Positions 1 through 5,039 of a stretch of 5,717 nt of DNA are shown piece by piece; position 1 is the first letter of the stretch, and every line of letters begins with the position of its first letter. Location of the stretch: positions 1-5,717 of the forward strand of contig JAIRZE010000081.1 in the NCBI GenBank assembly GCA_031267375.1, given 5' to 3'. Under the pieces are notes generated by a model. The model worked only from the letters and a program-made list of their open reading frames with translations. It did no database searches and was not told the origin of the DNA. Source of the DNA: Rickettsiales bacterium (GTDB lineage: Bacteria > Pseudomonadota > Alphaproteobacteria > Rs-D84). The translations under genes and the position numbers were made by a program.

Positions 1-7
1 CAGCTGC

Positions 8-108
8 GTCATTCCGTTGCGTTTGCGCAAGCAAATGACAACGGAATCCAGGTCTTTAAATATTACCTGGATTCCGGCGTTCCCGCTGCGCGGGCCGCCG
101 GAATGACG
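8..108. repeat. Composite palindromic interspersed repeat
   Basis: Outer arms at 8-17 (cgtcattccg) and 99-108 (cggaatgacg) are perfect inverted repeats. Inside them, 42-53 (cggaatccaggt) and 62-73 (acctggattccg) form a second perfect 12-bp inverted pair around an AT-rich centre. The right part (73-100) folds again around ccgctgcgcgg. The cgtcattccgg / cctggattcc vocabulary is typical of REP- or RPE-like palindromes scattered through alphaproteobacterial genomes. The left half looks like a second, diverged unit (attccgttg / caacggaat at 11-19 and 38-46) joined to the right one. The element lies at the window edge, so its true left limit is uncertain. Confidence 0.75.
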
Positions 109-454
109 TTTGTTTGAAACAGGTGTTTTGCGGAACAGAGCGATAAATTTACATAAGCGAGAGTTTTGCTAGGTCTTGTAGACATTTAGCATAGATTTTT
201 GCGGCAGAGAATTTGGGGCAATAACTTCGGATTTCCGCTTATCTGTATAATATACAGATTTCGTGAATCCGAGTATATGAGAACGAGCGTAGCGTCGTTC
301 GAATAACTACGAGGATACGCGCAGGCACGAAGTGCCGAGCGAAAATCCTGGTTCTTGCTTTAAATGTCCAGCCGCAAATCAATCAATCTTCTGACGACAC
401 AGTCTAGCACTCGCACTATGGGCTTTCAAGGGAAACAATTTAAAAAAACGCAGA
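109..454. other. Intergenic DNA with two palindromic blocks, no supported gene
   Basis: No convincing coding region is seen here. Block one (228-271) has arms cggatt (228-233) and aatccg (266-271) enclosing a perfect 8-bp hairpin, atctgtat (241-248) with atacagat (252-259). Block two (about 280-355) is nested: agaac/gttct outside (280-284, 351-355), aggat/atcct (312-316, 345-349), and ggcac/gtgcc around a gaa loop (324-336). A side hairpin gaacga/tcgttc occupies 281-300. Neither block is followed by a long T run in either direction, so I read them as repeats rather than terminators. Confidence 0.5.
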
Positions 455-482
455 TTGACAAATATACGATTGGTGCTACACT
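455..482 (+). promoter_or_regulatory. Putative sigma70 promoter for the methyltransferase-like gene
   Basis: A consensus -35 box ttgaca (455-460) is followed after 16 bp by tacact (477-482), which matches the -10 consensus TATAAT at four of six positions. Transcription would start near 488-490, that is at or next to the ATG at 489. No Shine-Dalgarno sequence precedes that ATG, so a leaderless mRNA is the simplest reading. Only one candidate was found by eye, and the -10 is imperfect. Confidence 0.5.
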
Positions 483-488
483 GTTGTC

Positions 489-1247
489 ATGGAACACGAT
501 TTGCCCGCAATATTTGCACAAATGTATAATGACCGCCGCGCGGCGCATTATTGCGCGGGGTTTAATCTATCTTTGCAAGATATTCACAATCTGCAGGGGA
601 AAAATATTCTGGTAATCGGCGGTGGGGCGTCAAAGCTTGTCCGTGATTTTACGGACTTTGGCATCCAGCTTTCCATAACCAATATAGACCCGTATGTAAT
701 CGGGCATGACCCCGAAAATGAAACTACATTGTTGAAACAGAATTTTCTTGGCACAGATTTCAAAAATAAATTCGATCAAATATGGTCTTTCTATGCCTTG
801 CCAGAATATGCAAAGTTCGAGTATGAGGTAATATTAACATTCGTATGCGCGCTGCGCGCGGTAAAACCGTCTGGAATTGTTCGGATTTCGCGCGAAAACG
901 CAAAGAAAAGCGAGCTTTTCCCATATAAGACAGACTGGCATAAAATGCAATGCTTTTTCATAGATAAATTCAATCAAGTTTTCGAAGATTCAAAAATTGA
1001 AAAACGCATATTTCCGCTGATATGCCCGACGGGACGCGGCCAGGCAGATCCCGATTTAACAATACAAGAATACCTGGATAAAAGAAATCTGATACTATCA
1101 AGACCGGAACTTTCGATGGGATTTACTGATAAAAATATTTACTTCCAGGCCCCGGAAAATAAAAAAATTTTAAATCTTTGGCTGAAAGCATTATCAGCAT
1201 CGACTAAATTAAAGAATTTACAGAATTACTACAAATTTTCGAAATAA
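489..1247 (+). CDS. Class I SAM-dependent methyltransferase-like protein
   Basis: This 252-residue, probably cytosolic protein has the look of a Rossmann-fold methyltransferase. A glycine-rich motif I, NILVIGGGASKLV, lies at residues 39-51 after a short helical lead. A strand ending in an acidic residue (SITNIDPY, D67) sits where SAM ribose is usually bound. Residues 95-107 (FDQIWSFYALPEY) resemble motif IV, and KPSGIVRIS (126-134) matches the later strand. The substrate cannot be inferred; no DNA-methylase (N/D)PP(Y/F) motif is visible. The start is the first ATG after an in-frame TGA at 456-458. It lacks a Shine-Dalgarno but follows a promoter at leaderless distance. The gene stands alone and converges on the minus-strand unit across a MITE-like element. 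The fold is moderately supported; catalytic activity is inference. Confidence 0.65.
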   Translation: MEHDLPAIFAQMYNDRRAAHYCAGFNLSLQDIHNLQGKNILVIGGGASKLVRDFTDFGIQLSITNIDPYVIGHDPENETTLLKQNFLGTDFKNKFDQIWSFYALPEYAKFEYEVILTFVCALRAVKPSGIVRISRENAKKSELFPYKTDWHKMQCFFIDKFNQVFEDSKIEKRIFPLICPTGRGQADPDLTIQEYLDKRNLILSRPELSMGFTDKNIYFQAPENKKILNLWLKALSASTKLKNLQNYYKFSK

Positions 1248-1266
1248 AATCAGTCCCACCAATAGC

Positions 1267-1473
1267 CTAGACACTGTTAGCAAAGGTTTACATGATTTGA
1301 CGGTCAGAGGTTAAATTTGCCCCGCCGCAATTTTTTCGCCCTGTGCAATTTTAATAATTCATCTGCTTCGTCAAACTCGCTCGCCGTATGCTCATACTGT
1401 CTCGCTCGTTTTCCTTGCATCTAAATCATTAAAATTGCATCAAATCATGCAAACCTTTGGTAACAGTGTCTAG
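1267..1473. mobile_element. MITE-like element with 35-bp terminal inverted repeats
   Basis: The ends at 1267-1301 and 1439-1473 are inverted repeats of each other, matching at 32 of 35 positions. Each starts ctagacactgtta when read inward. The interior has no coding capacity but holds a second inverted pair, tgcaattttaat (1344-1355) with attaaaattgca (1428-1439). It also holds two copies of ctcgctcg (1376-1383, 1401-1408) around a gtatg/catac hairpin (1386-1397). Both ends carry CTAG, as expected if the element inserted at CTAG with a TA duplication, the target habit of IS630/Tc1-mariner elements. No transposase is present, so movement would have to be in trans. As transcribed RNA it would fold into a long hairpin between the two convergent genes and could act as a two-way terminator. 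Confidence 0.75.
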
Positions 1474-2360
1474 TCACAAAGTTCTGTCAAACATGGGATT
1501 GTTTCAAATATTGCGATGGCTTCGTCTTTGCCGTATTGACGCTTAATTTCGCATTTTGCGCGGTTACCTTTCCATCCGCTGTCGGCATTGCTGAAATACC
1601 AGTTATTATTATCTCTGCCATTCCAAAGATGATTATTCCCCTTATTATATTCAAGGTCATAAGATTCATCTTCTTCTTCCAGGAAATCGTTATATCCGGC
1701 CCCCATGCTTATATACGCCCCGAATGAAGGAATGATTAATGCGCTTATCTCTTTTTCCTGTCCGCATAGAAATTCCATCCCGTATTCAGGCGTTGTGCCG
1801 GGGCATATATTTTCCCTGACCAGTTCCCAGTTCCCGTTATTATCGCGCACTTCTATCCTGTCGTCGAAATATACGAAAATACCATCCATATCTTTTTTCT
1901 GCAATACGGATTTATATTCTTTTCCGCATGAACAGATTCCTTCCTTGCATTTGCAAAACACGATTTCAACCTGGTCCGGTTTTTCTTCATCAACAAAGAC
2001 ATCTATTGTTCTTGAATACATGCTTCTAAAATTCTTGCAACCGAACTGCGCGACGCGTTCCCTGGTTGTGGCGCGCATATGCCCGGCGATCAATTGCCAT
2101 TTGCCGTTGCTGTTGCGGACCTTGGTTTCCCCGTCGGAATATAATTTCACGCCACCGGATTCTTCAACCTTTGGCAATTCGCCGCCGCTGCACGACCAGC
2201 CCATGCCCCAGGAACATCTTTCTATTTCGATACGATCAGACAATTCTTTTGTAACGGAAAACTCCCAATCGCCGCTTCCGAAATCGGCCACAGATTTTTT
2301 CTCTGCAATGCATTGGCCGGCGATAACACAACAACATAAACAAGCAAGTATTTTTTTCAT
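1470..2360 (-). CDS. Secreted cysteine-rich protein with duplicated module, unknown function
   Basis: I do not recognise this 296-residue protein. Residues 1-19 form a signal peptide (MKKILACLCCCVIAGQCIA), probably cut by signal peptidase I after A19; no well-placed lipobox is seen. The mature part has 12 cysteines, suggesting disulfides in an oxidising envelope compartment. Two modules of about 90 residues are repeated: (I/V)EI followed by cysteines (44-57 and 131-145), then G(V/I)xxYxDxxxxVRxxNGxWxL (70-90 and 160-180), then TTxExxxxxFxC (98-108 and 189-199). The C-terminal third is acidic and Asn/Gly/Trp-rich (FLEEEDESYD at 226-235) and lacks a full third copy. The ATG lies 5 bp after the stop of the peptidase gene with only a weak gcggat upstream, so translational coupling is likely. 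The stop TAG lies in the CTAG at the edge of the MITE-like element. Confidence 0.8.
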   Translation of the reverse strand: MKKILACLCCCVIAGQCIAEKKSVADFGSGDWEFSVTKELSDRIEIERCSWGMGWSCSGGELPKVEESGGVKLYSDGETKVRNSNGKWQLIAGHMRATTRERVAQFGCKNFRSMYSRTIDVFVDEEKPDQVEIVFCKCKEGICSCGKEYKSVLQKKDMDGIFVYFDDRIEVRDNNGNWELVRENICPGTTPEYGMEFLCGQEKEISALIIPSFGAYISMGAGYNDFLEEEDESYDLEYNKGNNHLWNGRDNNNWYFSNADSGWKGNRAKCEIKRQYGKDEAIAIFETIPCLTELCD

Positions 2361-2365
2361 ATCCG

Positions 2366-3133
2366 CTATTTTGGTTTCGCTATTAAAAAAGTTTTATGGG
2401 GCAGCTCTTTTTCCGGAAATAAATTATAAAAATCAAAATTATAGATAAACCGTATCGCCGGGTAAATACCGTAACCGTCCTGCCAGTGATCGGTAACATC
2501 GTACGGATCGGCAACGATCAGCACGTCATCCAATTCCGTTTCGGTACCCATAGTGTCATATCCGATTATAACCTGCCAATGCCCGCCGAAATCATTCCAT
2601 CCGATAATAATCGGATTGCCGGCGGCCAGCGTTTCGCGTATGAATTTCAAAGTAAAAACTTCGTCCACATTTTTGCCCGCATCAAAAGTGGAATAAATAT
2701 CGAATCTGCCGACGCCCTTAAACATTTCGATTATATTGCGCAGGCTTTTGGATCCCGGCACTTTTCCATTAGATGGCAGTTTAACAAGTTCTTCCAAATT
2801 CTTTTCATCCCAATCGTCCAATCTATTGTAATAGTCCAGAACCATCAGAACCGAAGCGGCCCCGCAAGATGTGTTGGATGTTTGCTGAAAGGTCTTGAAA
2901 TGCGGCAGAATCGTCAATTCATCGTTAGACTTCATATTATAATAATCATGTCTTTTGTAATACCGGCTGGAACGATGCTGGCTTGCCCCATAAAATTCGT
3001 CTTGGGAAACAAGGTCGGCGCCACCCGGATCCAGATCGATCGGATTGGCCGGCTTTACTTTATTATAGTCCGACGGCATCGATGAACATCCGGCAAGAAA
3101 AGCAACAGATAAAATAATAAATACAAATCGCAT
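2366..3133 (-). CDS. Lipoprotein with C39-like (papain-fold) peptidase domain
   Basis: From ATG 3133 this is a 255-residue protein with a lipoprotein signal, MRFVFIILSVAFLAGC. The lipobox LAGC gives C16 as the lipidated residue, and S17 favours outer-membrane sorting by the +2 rule. The domain from about residue 75 has the order of a C39/papain-like cysteine peptidase: FQQTSNTSCGAA with candidate oxyanion Gln (Q83/Q84) and nucleophile C90, GGHWQVIIGYD with catalytic H185, then VADPYD with D209 as third residue. This resembles the Peptidase_C39_2 type rather than ABC-transporter-linked bacteriocin peptidases; no ABC segment is present. The substrate is unknown. The reading frame extends upstream to 3265, but that stretch reads through a palindromic repeat (giving LDPRLRGD) and a terminator, so the lipoprotein start is preferred. 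ATG 3139 is possible. The cysteine-rich secreted gene follows after 5 bp, implying one transcript. Confidence 0.82.
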   Translation of the reverse strand: MRFVFIILSVAFLAGCSSMPSDYNKVKPANPIDLDPGGADLVSQDEFYGASQHRSSRYYKRHDYYNMKSNDELTILPHFKTFQQTSNTSCGAASVLMVLDYYNRLDDWDEKNLEELVKLPSNGKVPGSKSLRNIIEMFKGVGRFDIYSTFDAGKNVDEVFTLKFIRETLAAGNPIIIGWNDFGGHWQVIIGYDTMGTETELDDVLIVADPYDVTDHWQDGYGIYPAIRFIYNFDFYNLFPEKELPHKTFLIAKPK

Positions 3134-3140
3134 GAACATT

Positions 3141-3146
3141 ATTATA
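3141..3146 (-). promoter_or_regulatory. Possible -10 box of the lipoprotein/cysteine-rich unit
   Basis: On the minus strand a perfect TATAAT lies 7 bp before the ATG at 3133. The gene has no Shine-Dalgarno, and a terminator ends at 3158 just upstream, so the unit needs its own promoter. The spacing would put the transcript start at or beside the ATG, again a leaderless arrangement. No good -35 box is visible, since that position falls in the terminator stem, and TATAAT is easily found by chance in such AT-rich DNA. Confidence 0.3.
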
Positions 3147-3157
3147 ATAATCAAAAT

Positions 3158-3182
3158 AAAAAACGCCAGTAAAAACTGGCGT
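3158..3182 (-). terminator. Intrinsic terminator downstream of fic
   Basis: On the minus strand, ACGCCAGT (3182-3175) pairs perfectly with ACTGGCGT (3170-3163) around a four-base loop, followed directly by a T run broken by one A. It would end fic transcription and insulate the lipoprotein gene. Its place after the 5S-tail copy and the tcggttttt motif parallels the rRNA terminator at 4454-4477, so it may originally have been an rRNA operon terminator. Confidence 0.8.
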
Positions 3183-3202
3183 GAATTTTGTCGGTTTTTG
3201 TG

Positions 3203-3226
3203 CCTGTCCCCGCGAAGGCGGGGATC
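3203..3226. repeat. Small REP-like palindrome inserted between 5S-tail copy and terminator
   Basis: A 7-bp perfect stem, tccccgc (3207-3213) with gcgggga (3218-3224), closes a gaag loop. The corresponding interval in the other rRNA 3' flank (between 4500 and 4505) lacks these bases, so the palindrome looks inserted into this copy. Translated on the minus strand it yields LDPRLRGD, a peptide commonly produced by such repeats in spurious reading frames. Confidence 0.65.
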
Positions 3227-3254
3227 TAACAGATTTCGTCCTGGCGACGACCTA
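3227..3254 (-). repeat. Displaced copy of the 5S rRNA 3' end
   Basis: This 28-bp segment matches 4505-4532, the 3' end and immediate flank of 5S rRNA, at 26 of 28 positions and in the same orientation. The two differences are at 3233 and 3240. Beyond it, tcggtttttgtg (3191-3202) matches tcggtttttatg (4489-4500) at 11 of 12 positions, so homology continues into the rRNA trailer. The remainder of 5S is absent. The last three bases supply the fic stop codon. Confidence 0.85.
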
Positions 3255-4346
3255 GCTATCTGCAAGCTTTAACAATGAATCAAATTTATAAATGGTCGGC
3301 AGACGGCCCCTGCCCTTGCGCTGCACGCTTATCAAACCAGAATCAACAAGTCTTGTCAAAAGATTGCTTATGGTGCTTACATGCTCTATATTTGTAGTTT
3401 CTGAGATTATTGCGACATTTACAATCGGATTCTTAAACAACGCATCAAGCAAACACACGGAAAATTGCGAGCGAGTAGATTCTTGGAATTCCCTTTTGCT
3501 TTGCTCATAAAACTCTATGATGCTTCTTACTTTTTTAAGATTTATTATTGATTGCTCCACAACAGCGTTCAAGAAAAATTCTATCCACCCCTGCCAGTCA
3601 TTATTTGCAGAAATATTTTTTAACTTCGCATAATATAAGTCCCTGTTTTTATCAAAATATTCACTGAGATAAAATACCGGATATTTCAACATTTTTTTCT
3701 GATATAAAAACAGCGGGATTAACATGCGTCCCATACGGCCATTCCCATCCAAAAACGGATGTATCAGCTCAAACTGAGCATGCATAAACCCAAGCTGGAC
3801 CATTGTTTCTTGAACATCAGAATTTATATATTTTTCCAAATTGTCCAAAGCCTGCAACGCTTTTAGAGGGGATGGCGGAATATATGTGGCTTGATCTATG
3901 GGGGTCCCGACCGGTGCTATATAATTCTGGACTTTCCTGAATTCTCCACGATCTTTATCATCCCCTCGAACACCGGACAATAAAATAAAATGAAGTTTTT
4001 TCAACATATTCAGATAAATAAATGGTCGTTCTATAAACATTTCCTCTGCTTCAAACATTGCGCGCCGGTAATTCATAATTTCATCAATATCATTTCGCTT
4101 GCTGTCGTTCTTTTCTCCCGCCTCAAACTCCAAAACATCGGTCAAAGAAGCCTGCGTCCCCTCTATTTTAGAAGATAGAACCGCTTCCTTGGTAGTCATC
4201 GGGGATAGCAGAATGTGCGGATTAGGTATTGCTTCCAACATCCCGTTATACAAAGACAAATTCGCATTAGCCCGGCCTATTGGCAGAGATAATTTCTCCC
4301 AATCCAGACTGCGAATCGGTAGATTCTGTATCACAAACGGTTGCAT
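3252..4346 (-). CDS. fic: Fic family protein (predicted AMP transferase) with C-terminal winged helix
   Basis: This 364-residue cytosolic protein has the full Fic active-site motif HPFLDGNGRMGR at residues 196-207, with catalytic H196. Fic enzymes usually move AMP from ATP to a Ser, Thr or Tyr hydroxyl of a target protein. A flap region is seen at 134-160 (GEFRKVQNYIAPVG to YIPPSP). S58-SKI-E62-G63 fits the inhibitory motif (S/T)xxxE(G/N) ahead of the Fic core, as in class II Fic proteins that restrain themselves, so no separate antitoxin is expected and none is seen. Residues about 295-355 look like a winged helix-turn-helix. Length and order match the Fic_N / Fic / winged-helix group typified by Shewanella SoFic. 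ATG 4346 is chosen because AAGAG precedes it by 7 bp and a strong promoter ends at 4370; an upstream TTG (4385) lies inside that promoter. The target is unknown. The gene appears intact. Confidence 0.92.
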   Translation of the reverse strand: MQPFVIQNLPIRSLDWEKLSLPIGRANANLSLYNGMLEAIPNPHILLSPMTTKEAVLSSKIEGTQASLTDVLEFEAGEKNDSKRNDIDEIMNYRRAMFEAEEMFIERPFIYLNMLKKLHFILLSGVRGDDKDRGEFRKVQNYIAPVGTPIDQATYIPPSPLKALQALDNLEKYINSDVQETMVQLGFMHAQFELIHPFLDGNGRMGRMLIPLFLYQKKMLKYPVFYLSEYFDKNRDLYYAKLKNISANNDWQGWIEFFLNAVVEQSIINLKKVRSIIEFYEQSKREFQESTRSQFSVCLLDALFKNPIVNVAIISETTNIEHVSTISNLLTRLVDSGLISVQRKGRGRLPTIYKFDSLLKLADS

Positions 4347-4369
4347 ATCAATACTCTTATTTTGTTTCC

Positions 4370-4398
4370 ATTCTAATGCAAACAATTTTATTTATCAA
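4370..4398 (-). promoter_or_regulatory. Sigma70-type promoter of fic
   Basis: On the minus strand, TTGATA (4398-4393) and TAGAAT (4375-4370) each match consensus at five of six positions and are separated by the ideal 17 bp. Transcription would start near 4363, leaving a leader of about 17 bases with AAGAG before ATG 4346. This makes fic independent of the rRNA operon, whose terminator lies just upstream. Confidence 0.75.
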
Positions 4399-4418
4399 CA
4401 ATAAAATCGCTTTTATTG
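4399..4418. promoter_or_regulatory. Inverted repeat abutting the fic -35 box
   Basis: caataaaa (4399-4406) and ttttattg (4411-4418) form a perfect 8-bp inverted repeat around tcgc, directly next to the -35 box of fic. It could be an operator, perhaps for the winged-helix part of Fic itself, or only an AT-rich hairpin. The position is suggestive, but the sequence alone does not identify a binding protein. Confidence 0.35.
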
Positions 4419-4453
4419 GAAGCAAAACCATTTGTTCTTATTGAAATGGATAC

Positions 4454-4477
4454 AAAAAATCCCGCACACGGCGGGAT
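4454..4477 (-). terminator. Intrinsic terminator of the rRNA operon
   Basis: On the minus strand ATCCCGC (4477-4471) pairs with GCGGGAT (4465-4459), closing a five-base loop, and a T run follows (4459-4454). It lies about 40 bp beyond the 5S 3' end and before the fic promoter. Confidence 0.88.
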
Positions 4478-4504
4478 ATATATTTGTTTCGGTTTTTATG
4501 TTTT

Positions 4505-4532
4505 TAACAGGTTTCGTTCTGGCGACGACCTA
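4505..4532 (-). repeat. 5S 3' end, partner of the copy at 3227-3254
   Basis: This is the resident member of the direct-repeat pair that flanks fic. It overlaps the 3' end of intact 5S and pairs perfectly with the 5S 5' strand, whereas the distal copy differs at two positions, one inside that helix. Confidence 0.85.
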
Positions 4533-4632
4533 CTCTTCCGTGGCTTAAGCCAAAGTACCATTGGCGATACGGGGTTTCCCTGTCTGGTTCGGGATGGACC
4601 AGAGGGTGGCTCCCGCTCAATAATCACCAGAA
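4517..4632 (-). rRNA. rrf: 5S ribosomal RNA
   Basis: Read on the minus strand, the molecule opens with GTTCTGGTGATTATTGAG and shows the conserved 5S landmarks CCATCCCGAACC, the GCCAATGGTACT region and GAGTAGGTCGTCGCCAG at the 3' end, all of alphaproteobacterial type. The terminal stem is perfect and extends beyond the usual mature ends: 4511-4522 pairs with 4627-4638 over 12 bp, so the precursor helix is longer than the mature one. Mature ends are estimated to within a few bases. It is the last gene of the operon. Confidence 0.95.
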
Positions 4633-4735
4633 CGAAACCTGCCGACATCGTTCCCCCTTCGCCCAAAGGGCGAAGACGCGATCAAATCTCAAAAATCTAA
4701 GAATCAAAATATTTTTACAAAATTTCTGACAGAAA

Positions 4736-4880
4736 TTTTGTCATTCCGGCGAAGGCCGGAACAGGGCTTAAAATCGCAATGCAAAGCATTGCTAATGCCT
4801 AAACTTGGCTCGCCCGTCTGCTTCGCAGCCGAGGCTCGCACTATTTAGCCCTATTGCGGACCAAGTCCGCAATGACAAAA
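4736..4880. repeat. Composite palindromic element in the 23S-5S spacer
   Basis: Terminal inverted repeats ttttgtcatt (4736-4745) and aatgacaaaa (4871-4880) enclose, in order, ccggcgaaggccgg (4745-4758), agggct (4762-4767) paired with agccct (4845-4850), the hairpin gcaatg/cattgc (4776-4793 region), a GC-rich ggctcgcc…ggctcgc segment (4807-4838), and ttgcgga/tccgcaa (4854-4872). The result is a multi-armed structure of about 145 bp. The tcattccgg/aatgac ends link it to the palindrome family at 8-108. No reading frame is evident. Confidence 0.6.
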
Positions 4881-4927
4881 AATTGCTTTGCAATTTTTTG
4901 TAAAATCAACCATCTCTTCAAGCATTC

Positions 4928-5035
4928 GTTTGATTTACAAAATCACTCGCGTTCATTATCCGGCCTTTGCCCAAGGGCTTTAGCGGATAACAAAATCGCA
5001 CACAATCAAAGATTGCTGGATTTTGTAAATCAAAC
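4928..5035. repeat. 17-bp inverted repeat next to the 23S 3' end
   Basis: gtttgatttacaaaatc (4928-4944) and gattttgtaaatcaaac (5019-5035) are perfectly complementary across a 74-bp interval. That interval itself folds through ttatccg (4956-4962) with cggataa (4984-4990), gccc/gggc (4969-4978), and caatc/gattg (5003-5014). In the rRNA precursor this would be a long stem starting a few bases beyond mature 23S, possibly a processing site or another inserted palindrome. Confidence 0.65.
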
Positions 5036-5039
5036 AAAA

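Larger units (their letters stand above)
4639..5039. other. Unusually long 23S-5S spacer packed with hairpins
   Basis: About 400 bp separate 23S from 5S, longer than usual, with no tRNA or coding region that I can support. Besides the elements listed separately it holds cttcgccc/gggcgaag around aaa (4657-4675), a perfect 11-bp hairpin acaaaatttct/agaaattttgt (4717-4741), and a perfect 10-bp hairpin aaaaaattgc/gcaatttttt (4877-4899). The last hairpin carries T runs on both strands and resembles a terminator, yet lies inside the rRNA operon. Confidence 0.7.

Noticed and set aside
1..455. CRISPR array among the left-end repeats
   Set aside because: The repeats are inverted and nested rather than regularly spaced direct repeats, and no spacers of equal length are present.
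364..615. Plus-strand reading frame of 83 codons before and overlapping the methyltransferase-like gene
   Set aside because: Its second half lies in another frame of the better-supported gene, its first half has no recognisable protein character or Shine-Dalgarno, and it spans the promoter at 455-482.
1705..2448. Long plus-strand frame of 247 codons
   Set aside because: It is antisense to the signal-peptide-bearing cysteine-rich gene, whose internal protein repeat proves the minus-strand frame. The antisense product is low-complexity and has no domain.
2486..3085. Plus-strand frame of 199 codons
   Set aside because: It is a mirror of the C39-like lipoprotein gene. The minus frame has a lipobox and catalytic motifs; this one has nothing recognisable.
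3134..3265. N-terminal extension of the lipoprotein to a start at 3265
   Set aside because: It would translate through the 5S-tail copy, a REP-like palindrome (LDPRLRGD) and a terminator, and would bury the lipoprotein signal inside the protein.
4347..4385. TTG start for fic adding 13 residues
   Set aside because: The TTG lies in the spacer between the -35 and -10 boxes of the fic promoter, while ATG 4346 has AAGAG at good spacing.
4416..4700. Plus-strand frame of 94 codons
   Set aside because: It runs antisense across the rRNA terminator and the whole 5S gene.
4946..5018. Possible tRNA in the 23S-5S spacer
   Set aside because: The hairpins are not arranged as a cloverleaf, and I found no T-loop GTTCGANTC-like sequence or acceptor stem.
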